From Ureibacillus composti (lineage in GTDB: Bacteria; Bacillota; Bacilli; Bacillales_A; Planococcaceae), in contig JAUCEP010000002.1 in NCBI GenBank assembly GCA_030348875.1, forward strand, positions 1,443,001 through 1,507,000: DNA of 64,000 bases, given 5' to 3'. Positions 42,999-52,450 of the stretch are shown piece after piece (position 1 is the first letter of the stretch; the number at the start of each line of letters is the position of its first letter). The translations under genes were made by a program, and so were the position numbers. The notes beneath the pieces are model-generated. The model saw only the letters and a program-made list of their open reading frames with translations. It was not told where the DNA came from and did not search any database.

Positions 42999-44519
42999 AT
43001 GTTAAATTACGTATTTCCTCAGATACCAGAAGAAAAAATGATTTCAATCATTAGAAATGGACTTGAACAATCGAGAGAGCCGAAGAAGATAATTATTCTA
43101 GGTGCTGGTATGGCGGGGCTTGTAGCTGCATCATTACTGAAGACAGCTGGACATGATGTAACAATTCTTGAAGCGACTGATAGGGTGGGAGGCAGAATCT
43201 ACACATTAAGAGGCGATTTTAGGGATGGACAATATTTAGAGGCTGGTGCGATGCGTATTCCTAATACTCACTCGTTAACGTTAGAATATATAAAAAAGTT
43301 CAAACTACCAACAAATCAATTTATTAATAATAATCCTAATAATCTGATCTACATTAAAGGGAAAAAAGTTTCTATGAAAGCGTATGAACAGAATCCTAAT
43401 ATTTTGAACTATCCAGTGTATCCTCATGAAAGGGGGAAAACCGCTGCCGAATTACTTCAATTAGCAATCAAGCCAATTACAGATATTATTGATCAAAATC
43501 CACGAAGAAACTGGCCTTGGGTAATCAGAGAATTCGATAAATATTCCATGGATTTTTATTTGAGATATAATCCTTTTGGGATTTCGTTATCACCAGGAGC
43601 AATTGAGATGATTAGAGTATTACTTACACTTGAGGGACTAATGGAGCTGTCTTTCTTAGAACAATTACGTGAAATCTTAATCCTATTCACCCCTGATATT
43701 AAGTTTTATGAAATCACAGGAGGTAACGACAAACTTCCTAATGCATTTACAGAACAATTGCAGGATAATATCCGATATGGCCAATATGTGAAGAAAATTG
43801 TACAGCATGACAATCAGGTAACGGTTCATGCTGTACATAAAATTTTGGAGCCAACTAAGATTACTGGTGATCTTGCAATTGTGACCATTCCATTTACTGT
43901 TTTACAATTTGTCGAAATTGAACCACGCTCCTCATTTTCAGAAAACAAATGGAAGGCCATTCGGGAAACAAACTATGCTGGTTCTACAAAGACGGGAATT
44001 CAGTTTAAAAGCAGGTTCTGGGAAAAGAAAGGGATATATGGCGGGCAAACCATCACGGATCTCCCGATTAAATATGTTCAATATCCCAGCCGTAATCTCG
44101 GTTCAGATGGACCTGGTGTTATTTTAGGTAGTTATACTTGGGAGGATGATGCGATTCCTTGGGATAGCTTAGAAGAAGATAACCGGCTTGAATATGTTTT
44201 AAAAAATTTAGCGGCCATCCATGGTACTGAAGTATATGATTATTTTCAAGGGGGAGCAAGTCATAGTTGGATAAGGTATCCGTATTCTGCCGGGGCTTTT
44301 ACTATGTTTAAGCCCGGACAAGTAACAGAATTAACGCCTCATATTTCCTTACCGGAAGGAAGGGTTCATTTTGCAGGGGAACATACCTCAACAGCGCACG
44401 CTTGGATTCAAGGTGCAATTGAATCTGGAATTCGAGTTGCATCTGAAGTTAATAACTTACCCAGAACATACTTTGGTTCTGATTCTGGTACCTTACCCTC
44501 ACTCAGGAATAAATTCTAA
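42999..44519 (+). CDS. Flavin monoamine oxidase / L-amino-acid oxidase family
   Basis: A 506-residue FAD-dependent amine oxidase. The dinucleotide-binding start is KIIILGAGMAGLVAASLLK, with ATDRVGGRIYTLRG after it and the substrate-region motif EAGAMRIP. The C-terminal FAD motif is VHFAGEHTSTAHAWIQGAIESG. I start at ATG 42999 because GGAGGGTGATC precedes it; the frame opens at 42942 without an RBS. The family deaminates amines or amino acids with release of H2O2; substrate unknown. Monocistronic, followed by a GGGCGC repeat. Confidence 0.9.
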   Translation: MLNYVFPQIPEEKMISIIRNGLEQSREPKKIIILGAGMAGLVAASLLKTAGHDVTILEATDRVGGRIYTLRGDFRDGQYLEAGAMRIPNTHSLTLEYIKKFKLPTNQFINNNPNNLIYIKGKKVSMKAYEQNPNILNYPVYPHERGKTAAELLQLAIKPITDIIDQNPRRNWPWVIREFDKYSMDFYLRYNPFGISLSPGAIEMIRVLLTLEGLMELSFLEQLREILILFTPDIKFYEITGGNDKLPNAFTEQLQDNIRYGQYVKKIVQHDNQVTVHAVHKILEPTKITGDLAIVTIPFTVLQFVEIEPRSSFSENKWKAIRETNYAGSTKTGIQFKSRFWEKKGIYGGQTITDLPIKYVQYPSRNLGSDGPGVILGSYTWEDDAIPWDSLEEDNRLEYVLKNLAAIHGTEVYDYFQGGASHSWIRYPYSAGAFTMFKPGQVTELTPHISLPEGRVHFAGEHTSTAHAWIQGAIESGIRVASEVNNLPRTYFGSDSGTLPSLRNKF

Positions 44520-44591
44520 CCCTCATTTAGATGCATCACGGAGAACCGTATCAAAGTTGAATTTTAAGGCTATTTGGTACCAAGGTTTAAT

Positions 44592-44664
44592 ATTCGTTAT
44601 TCAGCAATCAGCGCAATTCTGATGTAAGAATTGTGCTTTTATTATGTTTGGGCCAGATTGCGGA
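44592..44664 (+). repeat. GGGCGC-family repeat, copy 5
   Basis: GTTATTCAGCAATCAGCGC, AATTCT...AGAATTGTGC, T-rich, then TTGGGCCAGATTGCGGAAC. It lies 70 bp after the amine oxidase gene. Confidence 0.78.
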
Positions 44665-44687
44665 ACAAAAACATACCAAATTGTTTA

Positions 44688-44714
44688 ATAAAAAAGCCTC
44701 CTTTAAGGAGACTC
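44688..44714 (-). terminator. Terminator of the DUF3231 gene
   Basis: On the minus strand CTCCTT and AAGGAG form a short stem followed by a T-run (A-run at 44689-44695 on the plus strand). Confidence 0.7.
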
Positions 44715-44720
44715 ATTTAA

Positions 44721-45272
44721 TTAACTGTTTGGTTTGCCAGGAGGGTAATAATAAGGTGGTACCTTGAGCCAACCCCGTTTTTTCATAATAGATTTTAGAA
44801 TGGCACCATATTTCATCGTTTCAGTTTGAAATTCAAAGAACATTAATCCGACATCATTTCTTAGGGATTGCGCTGCACCTGTTGCGCACATTGTAATTGC
44901 TGCGGCTATCTTGACACTTACGAAATTAGCAATTTCTGAGTCAGTCATTTTTGCTCCCAAAGGAACAGCACTTGGTTCGGAAATAGGCTTCGGTTCGGAA
45001 GAAGGGGGTAAGGGTATACCTTCTTGTTGAAGAAAATCCTTAAGTCTTGCAGCTTGTGAACTAGCGCCAGCCATTGATTTATGAAGAAAATCATTTAGCT
45101 CTTTATCTTCGGTTGTATTAATAGCAAGTTGTTCAAGTGCAACTGATTCTTCTAAAACGGTTAAATACATCCAACAGGACATTACTTCGCCAACATGTAA
45201 AGATGGTTTAGTTTCATCGTCAAATAGACTATGAAAAACCTTCAACAGTGCTTCGAATGCATGTTTCGGCAT
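44721..45272 (-). CDS. DUF3231 family protein
   Basis: A 183-residue, mostly helical protein, one DUF3231 unit where many members have two. It begins MPKHAFEALLKVFHSLFDDE and ends with KKRGWLKVPPYYYPPGKPNS, the usual family tail. I place the start at ATG 45272, after GGAGGTGATAACT. The longer frame to 45566 has no RBS and would overlap a divergent gene. The fold resembles a ferritin-like four-helix bundle; function unknown. Its 5' end is partly duplicated at 50361 in a pseudogene. Confidence 0.85.
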   Translation of the reverse strand: MPKHAFEALLKVFHSLFDDETKPSLHVGEVMSCWMYLTVLEESVALEQLAINTTEDKELNDFLHKSMAGASSQAARLKDFLQQEGIPLPPSSEPKPISEPSAVPLGAKMTDSEIANFVSVKIAAAITMCATGAAQSLRNDVGLMFFEFQTETMKYGAILKSIMKKRGWLKVPPYYYPPGKPNS

Positions 45273-45368
45273 AGTTATCACCTCCACCTTTATTCTTAAC
45301 ATAGAGTAAAGTTTTAAAACCGAAAATATTTTGACGAAATTAGTGCGCAGGACGAAAGAGGAATGAAG

Positions 45369-45551
45369 ATGTATCCGTTTTATGTAAATGGAGAAGGAGA
45401 TTTTCGTACTTACAAACCAGATAAAGGGGTTGTAAAAGATGATGATATGGGGAAATGGTACGAAATAACTGACGTTAAAGAAGGTCATGGAAGCAAAGTA
45501 TATTGCAAAGAAACATTCAATCATGACGGTATGAATTGGAAACCGTACTAA
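45369..45551 (+). CDS. Small protein of unknown function
   Basis: A 60-residue aromatic and charged protein (MYPFYVNGEGDFRTYKPDKG... ending HDGMNWKPY). I choose ATG 45369, seven bases after AAAGAGG; the ATG at 45363 is too close to it. It is divergent from the DUF3231 gene. It looks like a compact beta-rich domain; no family recognised. Confidence 0.55.
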   Translation: MYPFYVNGEGDFRTYKPDKGVVKDDDMGKWYEITDVKEGHGSKVYCKETFNHDGMNWKPY

Positions 45552-45567
45552 ACAATTCGAAGACATT

Positions 45568-45640
45568 ATGCAATAGCTTATTCAGTAATCGAGCGCATTT
45601 CAGGAATAAGAAATGTGCCTTTTCTTTATGATAAGGAAAT
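45568..45640 (+). repeat. GGGCGC-family repeat, copy 6
   Basis: TTATTCAGTAATCGAGCGC, ATTTC...GAAATGTGCC, then TTTTCTTTATG. It follows the small gene by 17 bp. Confidence 0.75.
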
Positions 45641-45919
45641 TAAGTAGTTAAATTTTAAAACAAAAATATAGTTCAAACGATATTGAATAATCGCACACTT
45701 TCCTAAGATAAGGAGATCGTTTTTCTTCATGAATCGGTACATTTTATGGAATAAAATACTGAAATTGGATTGTAAATTTGCGTTAAAATTTAGGTGTGGT
45801 GTGGAAAAATATACTTAAACTATTGGGGAATTTACTTGAAGGTGAAATGATTTACCACAGTAAGAAAAAGGTTGTTTCATTGAACAAGTAAACTTTCTAT
45901 GTCGTTTAGTATTAAAACA

Positions 45920-45963
45920 AAAAGAGCCTGCCTAGTAATCTTTGATTACTTAGGCAGGCTCTT
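45920..45963 (-). terminator. Terminator of the nitrilase gene
   Basis: AAGAGCCTGCCTAGTAATC and GATTACTTAGGCAGGCTCTT pair almost perfectly. The A-run on the plus strand gives the U-tail for the minus-strand gene. Nothing else was seen in 45641-45919. Confidence 0.9.
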
Positions 45964-45997
45964 GAATCAATCAATTAAATAATAGCTGTAAAAGGAT

Positions 45998-46921
45998 CTA
46001 TTGCTTTTCTTGATTTACGACTAATTGGAAAACATCTTTACGACTGTAATGTCCAACTACATCAAAATCAAAATGACCTCGTGTGATGTCGTCTAAATCT
46101 AAAGTAGCATATAGTATCTCTTCTTTTCCAAATACAGGTTTTACTAAAAATTCTCCAAGTGGATTTATGATGCAACTGCCACCCCGAGTAATTTCTTCAG
46201 GCATTTTTTGCATTTCCTCTGTTTCTAGTAGATCCTCTTCATACATATCCTTTGTACAATATTGATTACAAGATAAAACAAAGCAACGTCCCTCAATCGC
46301 AATATGCAGCATAGAAGCAAACCAGGTATCACGTGAATCAGCAGTTGGTGCAATATAAATTTGGATGCCCTTTTCATACATAGCAGCACGTGCTAGAGGC
46401 ATATAGTTTTCCCAACAAATAAGGGAACCAATTTTGCCATATGGTGTATCAAATACAGGTAATGTACTCCCATCCCCTTCACCCCAAATGAGACGTTCAC
46501 TCCCCGTTGGTTTCAGCTTTCGATGCTTACCGAGTAATTTTCCATCTGGACCAAAGAAAATCACTGTACAATAGAGAGTGCCTCCGCTTGCTTGTTGATC
46601 ACGTTCAATAATACCAATAACAGTATAAGCTCCTGCTTTTTTCACAGCAGCACTTAATTGATCTGTTTCTGGACCAGGTACTGTTATTGCATTTTTGGCA
46701 TAACGTAGAAAGTCATTGCGTCCACTTTCTGAACGACTTCCAACCACTGCCCCAAAGCTCATTCCACGTGGATACGCTGGAATATAAGCTTCAGGAAAGA
46801 CAATAATATTGGCACTTTGTTCTCCGGCCTCTTCGATTAACTTTATTGCCTTGTCGATACATTTCTCTTTATTCATTACGATTGAACCTGCTTGAACAAC
46901 AGCGACTTTACAATTAGACAT
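45998..46921 (-). CDS. Nitrilase / carbon-nitrogen hydrolase
   Basis: A 307-residue nitrilase-superfamily enzyme with the catalytic set Glu44 (IVFPEAYIP), Lys135 (GKHRKLKPTGSER) and Cys169 (SLICWENYMPLAR). The motifs and the tail match true nitrilases (branch 1), which convert nitriles to acids plus ammonia. Start is ATG 46921, preceded by GGAGGGATTCAG; a frame extending to 46972 lacks an RBS. A divergently read LysR gene 100 bp away probably controls it. Confidence 0.9.
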   Translation of the reverse strand: MSNCKVAVVQAGSIVMNKEKCIDKAIKLIEEAGEQSANIIVFPEAYIPAYPRGMSFGAVVGSRSESGRNDFLRYAKNAITVPGPETDQLSAAVKKAGAYTVIGIIERDQQASGGTLYCTVIFFGPDGKLLGKHRKLKPTGSERLIWGEGDGSTLPVFDTPYGKIGSLICWENYMPLARAAMYEKGIQIYIAPTADSRDTWFASMLHIAIEGRCFVLSCNQYCTKDMYEEDLLETEEMQKMPEEITRGGSCIINPLGEFLVKPVFGKEEILYATLDLDDITRGHFDFDVVGHYSRKDVFQLVVNQEKQ

Positions 46922-47021
46922 CTGAATCCCTCCTGTTTTAAAAGTATAGGAGGAATTATGTATAATGTACAATATATGAAAATTATACTGAATATGCCAA
47001 TTAGGAATAATGGAGGATTAA

Positions 47022-47900
47022 ATGAATTTACGGGATCTCGAAGTGTTTAAAACAATTGTGGAATCTGGAAGCTTTTCAAAGGCTAGTGAGGAGCTATTTA
47101 TCGCTCAACCGTCACTATCCAAGACAATTCAAAAGTTGGAGAAAAAGCTTGGTGTGATTCTCTTTGATCGTTCTAATCGAATTATTGGTTTAACTGATGA
47201 GGGTCGGCTTGTTTATGAAAAGGCAATGACAATACTACAACAAATGCAAGAGTTAAAAATAGAACTTGAAGATATAAATGAACATACAAAAGGGCATTTA
47301 AAAGTCGGAATTCCGCAAATTATTGGTACCTTTTTCTTTCCACAAGTAGCAAGGGCTTTCTCAAAGAAGTATACAAAGGTTACACTTGAAATTATCGAAG
47401 AGGGTGGCTTAAATGTAGAGAAGCTTGTTGAAAAGGGGGAAGTCGATGTGGCTTTTGTGGTGATACCTACCCAGAGTAAGGAATTAGAAGCACAGCTTAT
47501 TTTTGAAGCGCCGTTTGTTGCCTGCTTGCCAAAAAGTCACGTTTTAAAAGATGAACAGCAGATTACACTTGCACAACTGCGACATGATGATTGGATACTA
47601 TTTGATTCTACATTTGCCTTAAGCCAAGTGGTTCTAGAAAGTTGCAGTAGGGAGAATTTTATACCGAATATTGCATATACCACAACACAGTGGGATTTAT
47701 TAATGGCATTAGTTCGTGAGGAACTAGGGGTAGCAATTATTCCAAGCCCTTTAACTGAAATGTGCTCACTGAATCTTTGTGTCAAAGAAATCAGTAGTCA
47801 ATACATTCCTTGGGAAATTGGCATCATTGTGAAAAAAAATCGCTATAAAACACGTGCCTTGAAAGCTTTTTTGGAAACAGTGTCGGATGTATATAAATAG
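47022..47900 (+). CDS. LysR-family regulator, divergent from nitrilase
   Basis: A 292-residue LTTR: N-terminal winged helix-turn-helix (LRDLEVFKTIVESGSFSKAS, PSLSKTIQKLEKKLG) and a periplasmic-binding-protein-like effector domain (about 90-290). The closest general type is the CynR/YwbI group. It shares a 100-bp divergent promoter region (46922-47021, AT-rich with TATAAT-like hexamers) with the nitrilase gene, the usual arrangement for a regulator and its target. Confidence 0.92.
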   Translation: MNLRDLEVFKTIVESGSFSKASEELFIAQPSLSKTIQKLEKKLGVILFDRSNRIIGLTDEGRLVYEKAMTILQQMQELKIELEDINEHTKGHLKVGIPQIIGTFFFPQVARAFSKKYTKVTLEIIEEGGLNVEKLVEKGEVDVAFVVIPTQSKELEAQLIFEAPFVACLPKSHVLKDEQQITLAQLRHDDWILFDSTFALSQVVLESCSRENFIPNIAYTTTQWDLLMALVREELGVAIIPSPLTEMCSLNLCVKEISSQYIPWEIGIIVKKNRYKTRALKAFLETVSDVYK

Positions 47901-47920
47901 GCTTAAAAGGAACTAAGTTG

Positions 47921-47992
47921 TTATTCAATCTGGCAATTCGTGAAAAAAGAATATGCGCTAATTTTTTATTTAAGAGCCATTTACGAAGTAAC
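47921..47992 (+). repeat. GGGCGC-family repeat, copy 7 (degenerate)
   Basis: GTTATTCAATCTGGCAATTCGTG, AAGAATATGCGC, T-rich, then AAGAGCCAT. The rest of 47901-48221 shows no further feature. Confidence 0.6.
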
Positions 47993-48221
47993 GCATCTAT
48001 ACAAAGATAAATTGTATCTATATTAAACGCTCTTTACAAAAAATAAAAGTTTCTAATCCGATAGTTCTTCCTGCAGACTTTAGGTCTTTTTAAAGGTTTC
48101 CATTATAAAAAGAATGGAAAAGAAAAATGTCTTTCTGAAATTAATTGTATTTCATTAACATGGAACAATAATGACTGTGAATTCATCTAATGTATTATTA
48201 CTGAAAAAGGGGAGAGAGTAA

Positions 48222-48653
48222 TTGATTATTTCTTTAGCGCTAGCTAAAGCGTTAATAGATGTCTCAGAAAAACAAGCGATATCAATGGGGATCAATGAAG
48301 ATATTGCAATAGTAGATGAGGGTGGAAATTTAATTGCATTTCACCGTATGGATAATGCGAAAATTGCGGGTATCGATATAGCAATCAATAAGGCTTGGAC
48401 TAGTGTTGCTTTACAAATACCTACTGAAAACCTAGTTAGTGCAGCTCAACCTGGTAGTCCATCATTTGGTATTAATACTACCAATCAAGGGAGAGTTGTC
48501 ATTTTAGGAGGTGGCATACCACTTATTTACAAGAATAAAGTCATTGGAGGTATCGGTGTCAGCGGAGCGACAAGTGCTCAAGACATCGAAGTAGCAAATG
48601 CAGCAGTTCAAGCCTTTCAGAACATGACATATAATCGGAGAAATAATCAGTAA
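48222..48653 (+). CDS. GlcG/HbpS-family protein (DUF336)
   Basis: A 143-residue protein of the GlcG/PduO-C/HbpS fold. Family segments are ALIDVSEKQAISMGINEDIAIVDEGGNLIAFHRMD and GGIPLIYKNKVIGGIGVSGATSAQDIEVA. Members bind haem or act beside glycolate and diol pathways; the role here is unknown. Start is TTG 48222 after GGGGAGAGAG. It is monocistronic. Confidence 0.85.
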   Translation: MIISLALAKALIDVSEKQAISMGINEDIAIVDEGGNLIAFHRMDNAKIAGIDIAINKAWTSVALQIPTENLVSAAQPGSPSFGINTTNQGRVVILGGGIPLIYKNKVIGGIGVSGATSAQDIEVANAAVQAFQNMTYNRRNNQ

Positions 48654-48923
48654 TGAAAAAAGGTAGTATTTTTAGGAAACGTACAAAAATTGATATAAAA
48701 TGCTTTAACCGTAAAAAGTTCAAGACAAGTGGTAGATTAAAAATTTACAAGCCGTAAAACCAATAAGTTTCAACGTTATAGTCTCGACAAGGCTTGAACC
48801 TGTGAACTTGTGTTAGTGTGTTATTGATTATAGGTTCACTATTTGTAGGTATGATTTAGTAATTATTCGAGTGGATTGTTTACTTAATTTAATTATGGAG
48901 ATAACATAAACTTATAAAAAATA

Positions 48924-48962
48924 AAGCCTAGCTACCTATGAAAGTAAGTAGGTAGCTTGCTT
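48924..48962. terminator. Terminator between GlcG and DUF4822 genes
   Basis: AAGCCTAGCTACCTA and TAGGTAGCTTGCTT form the stem, followed by a T-rich tail. The genes on both sides converge here. The rest of 48654-49050 shows nothing recognisable. Confidence 0.75.
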
Positions 48963-49050
48963 ATTTTCTTCTTTCACATGTTAATAGCAGTTGTAAATTT
49001 AAAGAAACATAAACTATGGGATGGGTAGCTTGAATGTAGAAAACCCCACA

Positions 49051-50025
49051 CTACTTAGTGAATTCTGGATGTAACTCCCCATCATAAGGAACGTGCTCTA
49101 CTGTAATGAGAATCTCTTTTCCATCTTGATTCTTCCCAATTCGTTGATAGGTAAATTTATTTTCATTTAATTCTGTAACTTCAAGAACAGCTCCATACTT
49201 ATTATCTCCTAAAGACACATGAGCTCTTAATTTATTATTGTTCAACACATTATAATAGCCGTAATCCCCACGACTTTGGCCTGTTTGTTTATCAAAAAAT
49301 TCATAACGACTTGTTTTTGCATCATACTTTGCAAGAGCAAAGAAGTTTTGGTTGTACTCAGATACATCTGTGCCGTTTTCATCTAAAGCAACTGTTCCAA
49401 CCCATAATGTATTTGCTAAAATTTGATCTCCATCTACTTGCTTATCCACTTTTCCAGTAAAAGTTTCCAAAGTTTTTTCTGGTGAAGTAAAAGTAAGTTC
49501 TGAATCTGTATAAGGCATATGTTCAACGAAAACTTCTACATCATTTCCATTTGCATCTTTCCCAATTCTTTTATACGTATATTTTTCCTCCGTTACTTCT
49601 GTTAACTCCACAACTCCTTGTGTACCTTTTGATTCTGAAATTAATACGCGGAATTTCCCATCATTTGTAATAAAGTACGTACCATAATCACCGCGACTTT
49701 CCTTTGATTCTTTATCAAAGAATTCATATCTAGATGTTTCGTAGTCGTATTTAGCAATTGCAATAAAGTTTGAATTCTCTTCTGTTAAATCATTGTGATT
49801 TTTATCAAAAACTTTTGTTCCTTGCCACAAGGTACTACCCAGAATTTTTGCGATCTCCTCTCCCTCAGACAACATTGTCTTTTCTTGAGATTCCTCTGTT
49901 TGAACTGATTCATTTGCTGAATTACTTGGTGTAGAAGCAATATCCTCCTTATTATTAGATGAACAGCCAACAATTAGAGCGGCAGATAGAGAAATGGATA
50001 GTAATAAAATAAGTGTTTTATACAT
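49051..50025 (-). CDS. Lipoprotein with two DUF4822 repeats
   Basis: A 324-residue lipoprotein (lipobox ALIVGC, Cys about 21), then a Ser/Glu-rich linker and two homologous DUF4822 domains. Repeat 1 (about 63-175) has LWQGTKVFDKNHNDLTEENS; repeat 2 (about 203-318) has LWVGTVALDENGTDVSEYNQ. Both contain AKYD..TSRYEFFDK...SRGDYG and end in VEHVPY or VEHMPY. The family is surface-located with unknown function. RBS AGGAGTGACTTTAA precedes ATG. Confidence 0.87.
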   Translation of the reverse strand: MYKTLILLLSISLSAALIVGCSSNNKEDIASTPSNSANESVQTEESQEKTMLSEGEEIAKILGSTLWQGTKVFDKNHNDLTEENSNFIAIAKYDYETSRYEFFDKESKESRGDYGTYFITNDGKFRVLISESKGTQGVVELTEVTEEKYTYKRIGKDANGNDVEVFVEHMPYTDSELTFTSPEKTLETFTGKVDKQVDGDQILANTLWVGTVALDENGTDVSEYNQNFFALAKYDAKTSRYEFFDKQTGQSRGDYGYYNVLNNNKLRAHVSLGDNKYGAVLEVTELNENKFTYQRIGKNQDGKEILITVEHVPYDGELHPEFTK

Positions 50026-50147
50026 TTAAAGTCACTCCTAAGTTTTTTGATTTAATCAAAGTATATCCAAACAATGTGGCATAATAGTGGAATAAAAAAG
50101 GGGGGGATAATAAATGTCGTTCCAGAATGAGAATGAAATCAACTTTT

Positions 50148-50361
50148 TTAAACGCTAATCTTTACACCTAGTTGTTCCATAATTTCATGAACGATAGAAA
50201 GTCTAAGGCCGCTACCAACCACGTTAATTCATGCATTTTGCATCAATTTCAATATGGCCATTGTCTGGAGTGAATTTAAACGCATGATCCAATAAAATGG
50301 TGAGCACTTGTTTAATTCGATTCTCATTTGTATAAGTTGCTTCAAATGCTTGTTTTGGCAT
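50148..50361 (-). pseudogene. Histidine-kinase fragment fused to a DUF3231-type start
   Basis: From ATG 50361 the minus strand reads MPKQAFEA, the N-terminus of the DUF3231 protein, then YTNENRIKQVLTILLDHAF KFTPDNGHIEIDAK, which is the N-box part of a kinase ATPase domain, and stops at 50224. A second piece, GSGLRLSIVHEIMEQLG VKISV (about 50148-50225), is the G2 box. The RBS region TTTCACCTCCACC...TTATTCTT is also shared with the DUF3231 gene. It is a recombinant, deleted remnant. Confidence 0.6.
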
Positions 50362-50514
50362 GCTTTCACCTCCACCATTATTCTTGACATGGTGTGAGGT
50401 TTTTATAATAAAAAAACGATATTGTAAGATAAGGAGTAAAAGCGATGATTCAGACAGTTAAAAGGTTTTAGTATGATTCAACAAAGAGAAACAAGGGCTA
50501 GCGGGTTCGGGACT

Positions 50515-50590
50515 TCTTCTTTTATTTGGCGCTTGCCTGCAACAAGGAGCAGGCAAATTTCTATTTTAGGGGCATATTGTTAAAGAACAC
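50515..50590 (+). repeat. GGGCGC-family repeat, copy 8 (divergent stem)
   Basis: TTTGGCGC, TTGCCTGC...GCAGGCAA, T-rich, then AGGGGCATATTGTTAAAG. The stem sequence differs but its two arms still match each other, as expected if structure is kept. The gap 50026-50694 holds only this copy and the kinase remnant. Confidence 0.62.
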
Positions 50591-50694
50591 CCCTGAAGTA
50601 GGAATTGTTTTATTCAGGTAATAGGTAGTTTAATTAAAAATAAGAAAGTCAAATAGCCTACTAACAGGTGGACTTTTCGACTTTCTTATTATAA

Positions 50695-51546
50695 CTAATC
50701 CCAGTTTTTAGAATGTTTCTTTATTAAAGCAATCATACTATTGATTGATGGAGAGAGCCACTTGTCCTTATGGTATGCAAGGAACGTAGAAATAGCTGGA
50801 TGTTCTGGTTCTACGTCCTTTCCATGCAATTTCTGACTTTCTAATTCTTCTTTTACTGAAAAATAGGGTACCAATGAAATCCCTAATCCACTTTTAACAC
50901 ATTGTTTAATTGCTTCAATACTCTGGAAATCTAAACTTTCTTTCACATCAATTTGTTTAAATTTTATATAGTGATCAAAAACAGATTTATAACTACATGA
51001 TTTTTCCGTATATAAAACAGTTTTTGAGTTTTCTTGCTTTGGAGGGCTTATTAAAACCATTCTTTCTCTTTTTAAAATTTCACAGTTAAGCTCGGGAAGA
51101 GACCAATCATCTTTTTCTAATATTAGAGCTAAATCAATGTCTCCGTTTTGAAGAGTTGATGCAACCTGATAATTTTCTATTGATTTGAGTGAAAGGTTAA
51201 CTTTTGGGTAAAACATTTTATATTCGAGAAGAATAGATGGTATACGACCGATAGTAAGTGATTCCGATATCCCTATAGTCAAATCACCTGTTGGTTCATC
51301 GCTTGTATTTAATGCTTGGGAATATAAATCTATTATCTTCACTGCATAAGATAGAAAATGATGACCATATTGGGTTAAAACAACTTTTTTCCCTAAACGA
51401 TCAAATAATGGTTTCCCTACCTCTTCCTCTAGTTCTTTAATATGTGCTGTTACAGAAGACTGGGCATAACCAAGATGTTCAGCTGCTTTTTTAAATCCTC
51501 CTTTCTCTACAATTGCCTTAAGAGTTATTAAATGACGAAGCTCCAT
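50695..51546 (-). CDS. LysR-family regulator, divergent from the DsbA/OYE genes
   Basis: A 283-residue LTTR with the helix-turn-helix at residues 1-60 (LRHLITLKAIVEKGGFKKAA, YAQSSVTAHIKELEEEVG) and a substrate domain after it. It is read divergently from the DsbA-like/old-yellow-enzyme pair across about 200 bp, so it most likely controls that pair. Start ATG 51546 has GGAGGATT upstream. Confidence 0.9.
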   Translation of the reverse strand: MELRHLITLKAIVEKGGFKKAAEHLGYAQSSVTAHIKELEEEVGKPLFDRLGKKVVLTQYGHHFLSYAVKIIDLYSQALNTSDEPTGDLTIGISESLTIGRIPSILLEYKMFYPKVNLSLKSIENYQVASTLQNGDIDLALILEKDDWSLPELNCEILKRERMVLISPPKQENSKTVLYTEKSCSYKSVFDHYIKFKQIDVKESLDFQSIEAIKQCVKSGLGISLVPYFSVKEELESQKLHGKDVEPEHPAISTFLAYHKDKWLSPSINSMIALIKKHSKNWD

Positions 51547-51744
51547 GAAATTAAATCCTCCATTAATTATCGGTTTTACTGAATTAAATGTTCATTTATA
51601 TCTATTTTACTAAACTATTCTAGTGATTTACACTGGAACCGTACACAGATACAAAAATCTGTTTAATGTAATTTGTTTCCACCTTAATGGGAGGATATTT
51701 TATATATACAACACTGCTTAAATAATAAATAGGAGGTAATAAGC

Positions 51745-52392
51745 ATGACGGTAAAGATAAAGGTGTATTCAGACTATGTATGTCCTTTTTGTTTCTTGGC
51801 AGAAAAGCCTCTGGAAGAAGCAATAGAAGGAAAAGACGTGGAAGTAGAATGGATGCCATATGAGCTACGTCCTTATCCAAATGAAACATTAAAGCCGGAA
51901 GGTAGTTACTTACAAAATACTTGGAATCAATCAGTTTATCCAATGGCTAACCGAATGGGGATTGATATTGTTCTTCCAAAAGTTTCCCCACAACCCTATA
52001 CCCACCTAGCTTTTGAGGGTTATCAATATGCAAAGGAAAAAGGGAAAGGGAATGAGTACAATGACAGAATGTTGCGTGCCTTTTTTCAAGAAGAACAAGA
52101 TATTAGCAATATCAATGTTCTAACAAAGTTCGCTGGTGAAATAGGGTTGAATGAAAAAGAATATAATGAAGCTTTAACAACAAGAAGGTACAAAGATGCA
52201 CATAAAAAAGCATTGAAACATGCTTATGAAGAAGCAAATATTACTGCTGTTCCAACGTTTATTATTGGTGATACTAAAATTGCTGGGGTGCGTTCTAAAG
52301 AAACTCTTGAACAAATCATTAAGAATGAGTTGGATAAACAAAAGCCTCAAATATTAACAGAAGGTATGACCTGCAGCATTGACGGATGTTGA
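51745..52392 (+). CDS. DsbA-family thiol oxidoreductase (FrnE-like)
   Basis: A 215-residue thioredoxin-fold protein with a CPFC active site (Cys13, Cys16), an inserted helical domain and the cis-Pro region AVPTFIIGDTKIAG. The C-terminus ends with two further cysteines (CSIDGC). There is no signal peptide, so it is cytosolic like FrnE or 2-hydroxychromene isomerase-type relatives. RBS AGGAGGT precedes ATG. It is co-directional with the flavin enzyme 58 bp downstream; both may serve electrophile or thiol stress. Confidence 0.88.
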   Translation: MTVKIKVYSDYVCPFCFLAEKPLEEAIEGKDVEVEWMPYELRPYPNETLKPEGSYLQNTWNQSVYPMANRMGIDIVLPKVSPQPYTHLAFEGYQYAKEKGKGNEYNDRMLRAFFQEEQDISNINVLTKFAGEIGLNEKEYNEALTTRRYKDAHKKALKHAYEEANITAVPTFIIGDTKIAGVRSKETLEQIIKNELDKQKPQILTEGMTCSIDGC

Positions 52393-52450
52393 TTCATCCA
52401 ATGAATTAAAAATTACTATATATGCTTTTAAATTGGAAGGAGTTTAATTC

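Noticed and set aside
45272-45566. N-terminal extension of the DUF3231 gene
   Set aside because: The extension has no RBS and overlaps a divergent small gene; the start at 45272 follows GGAGGTGAT.
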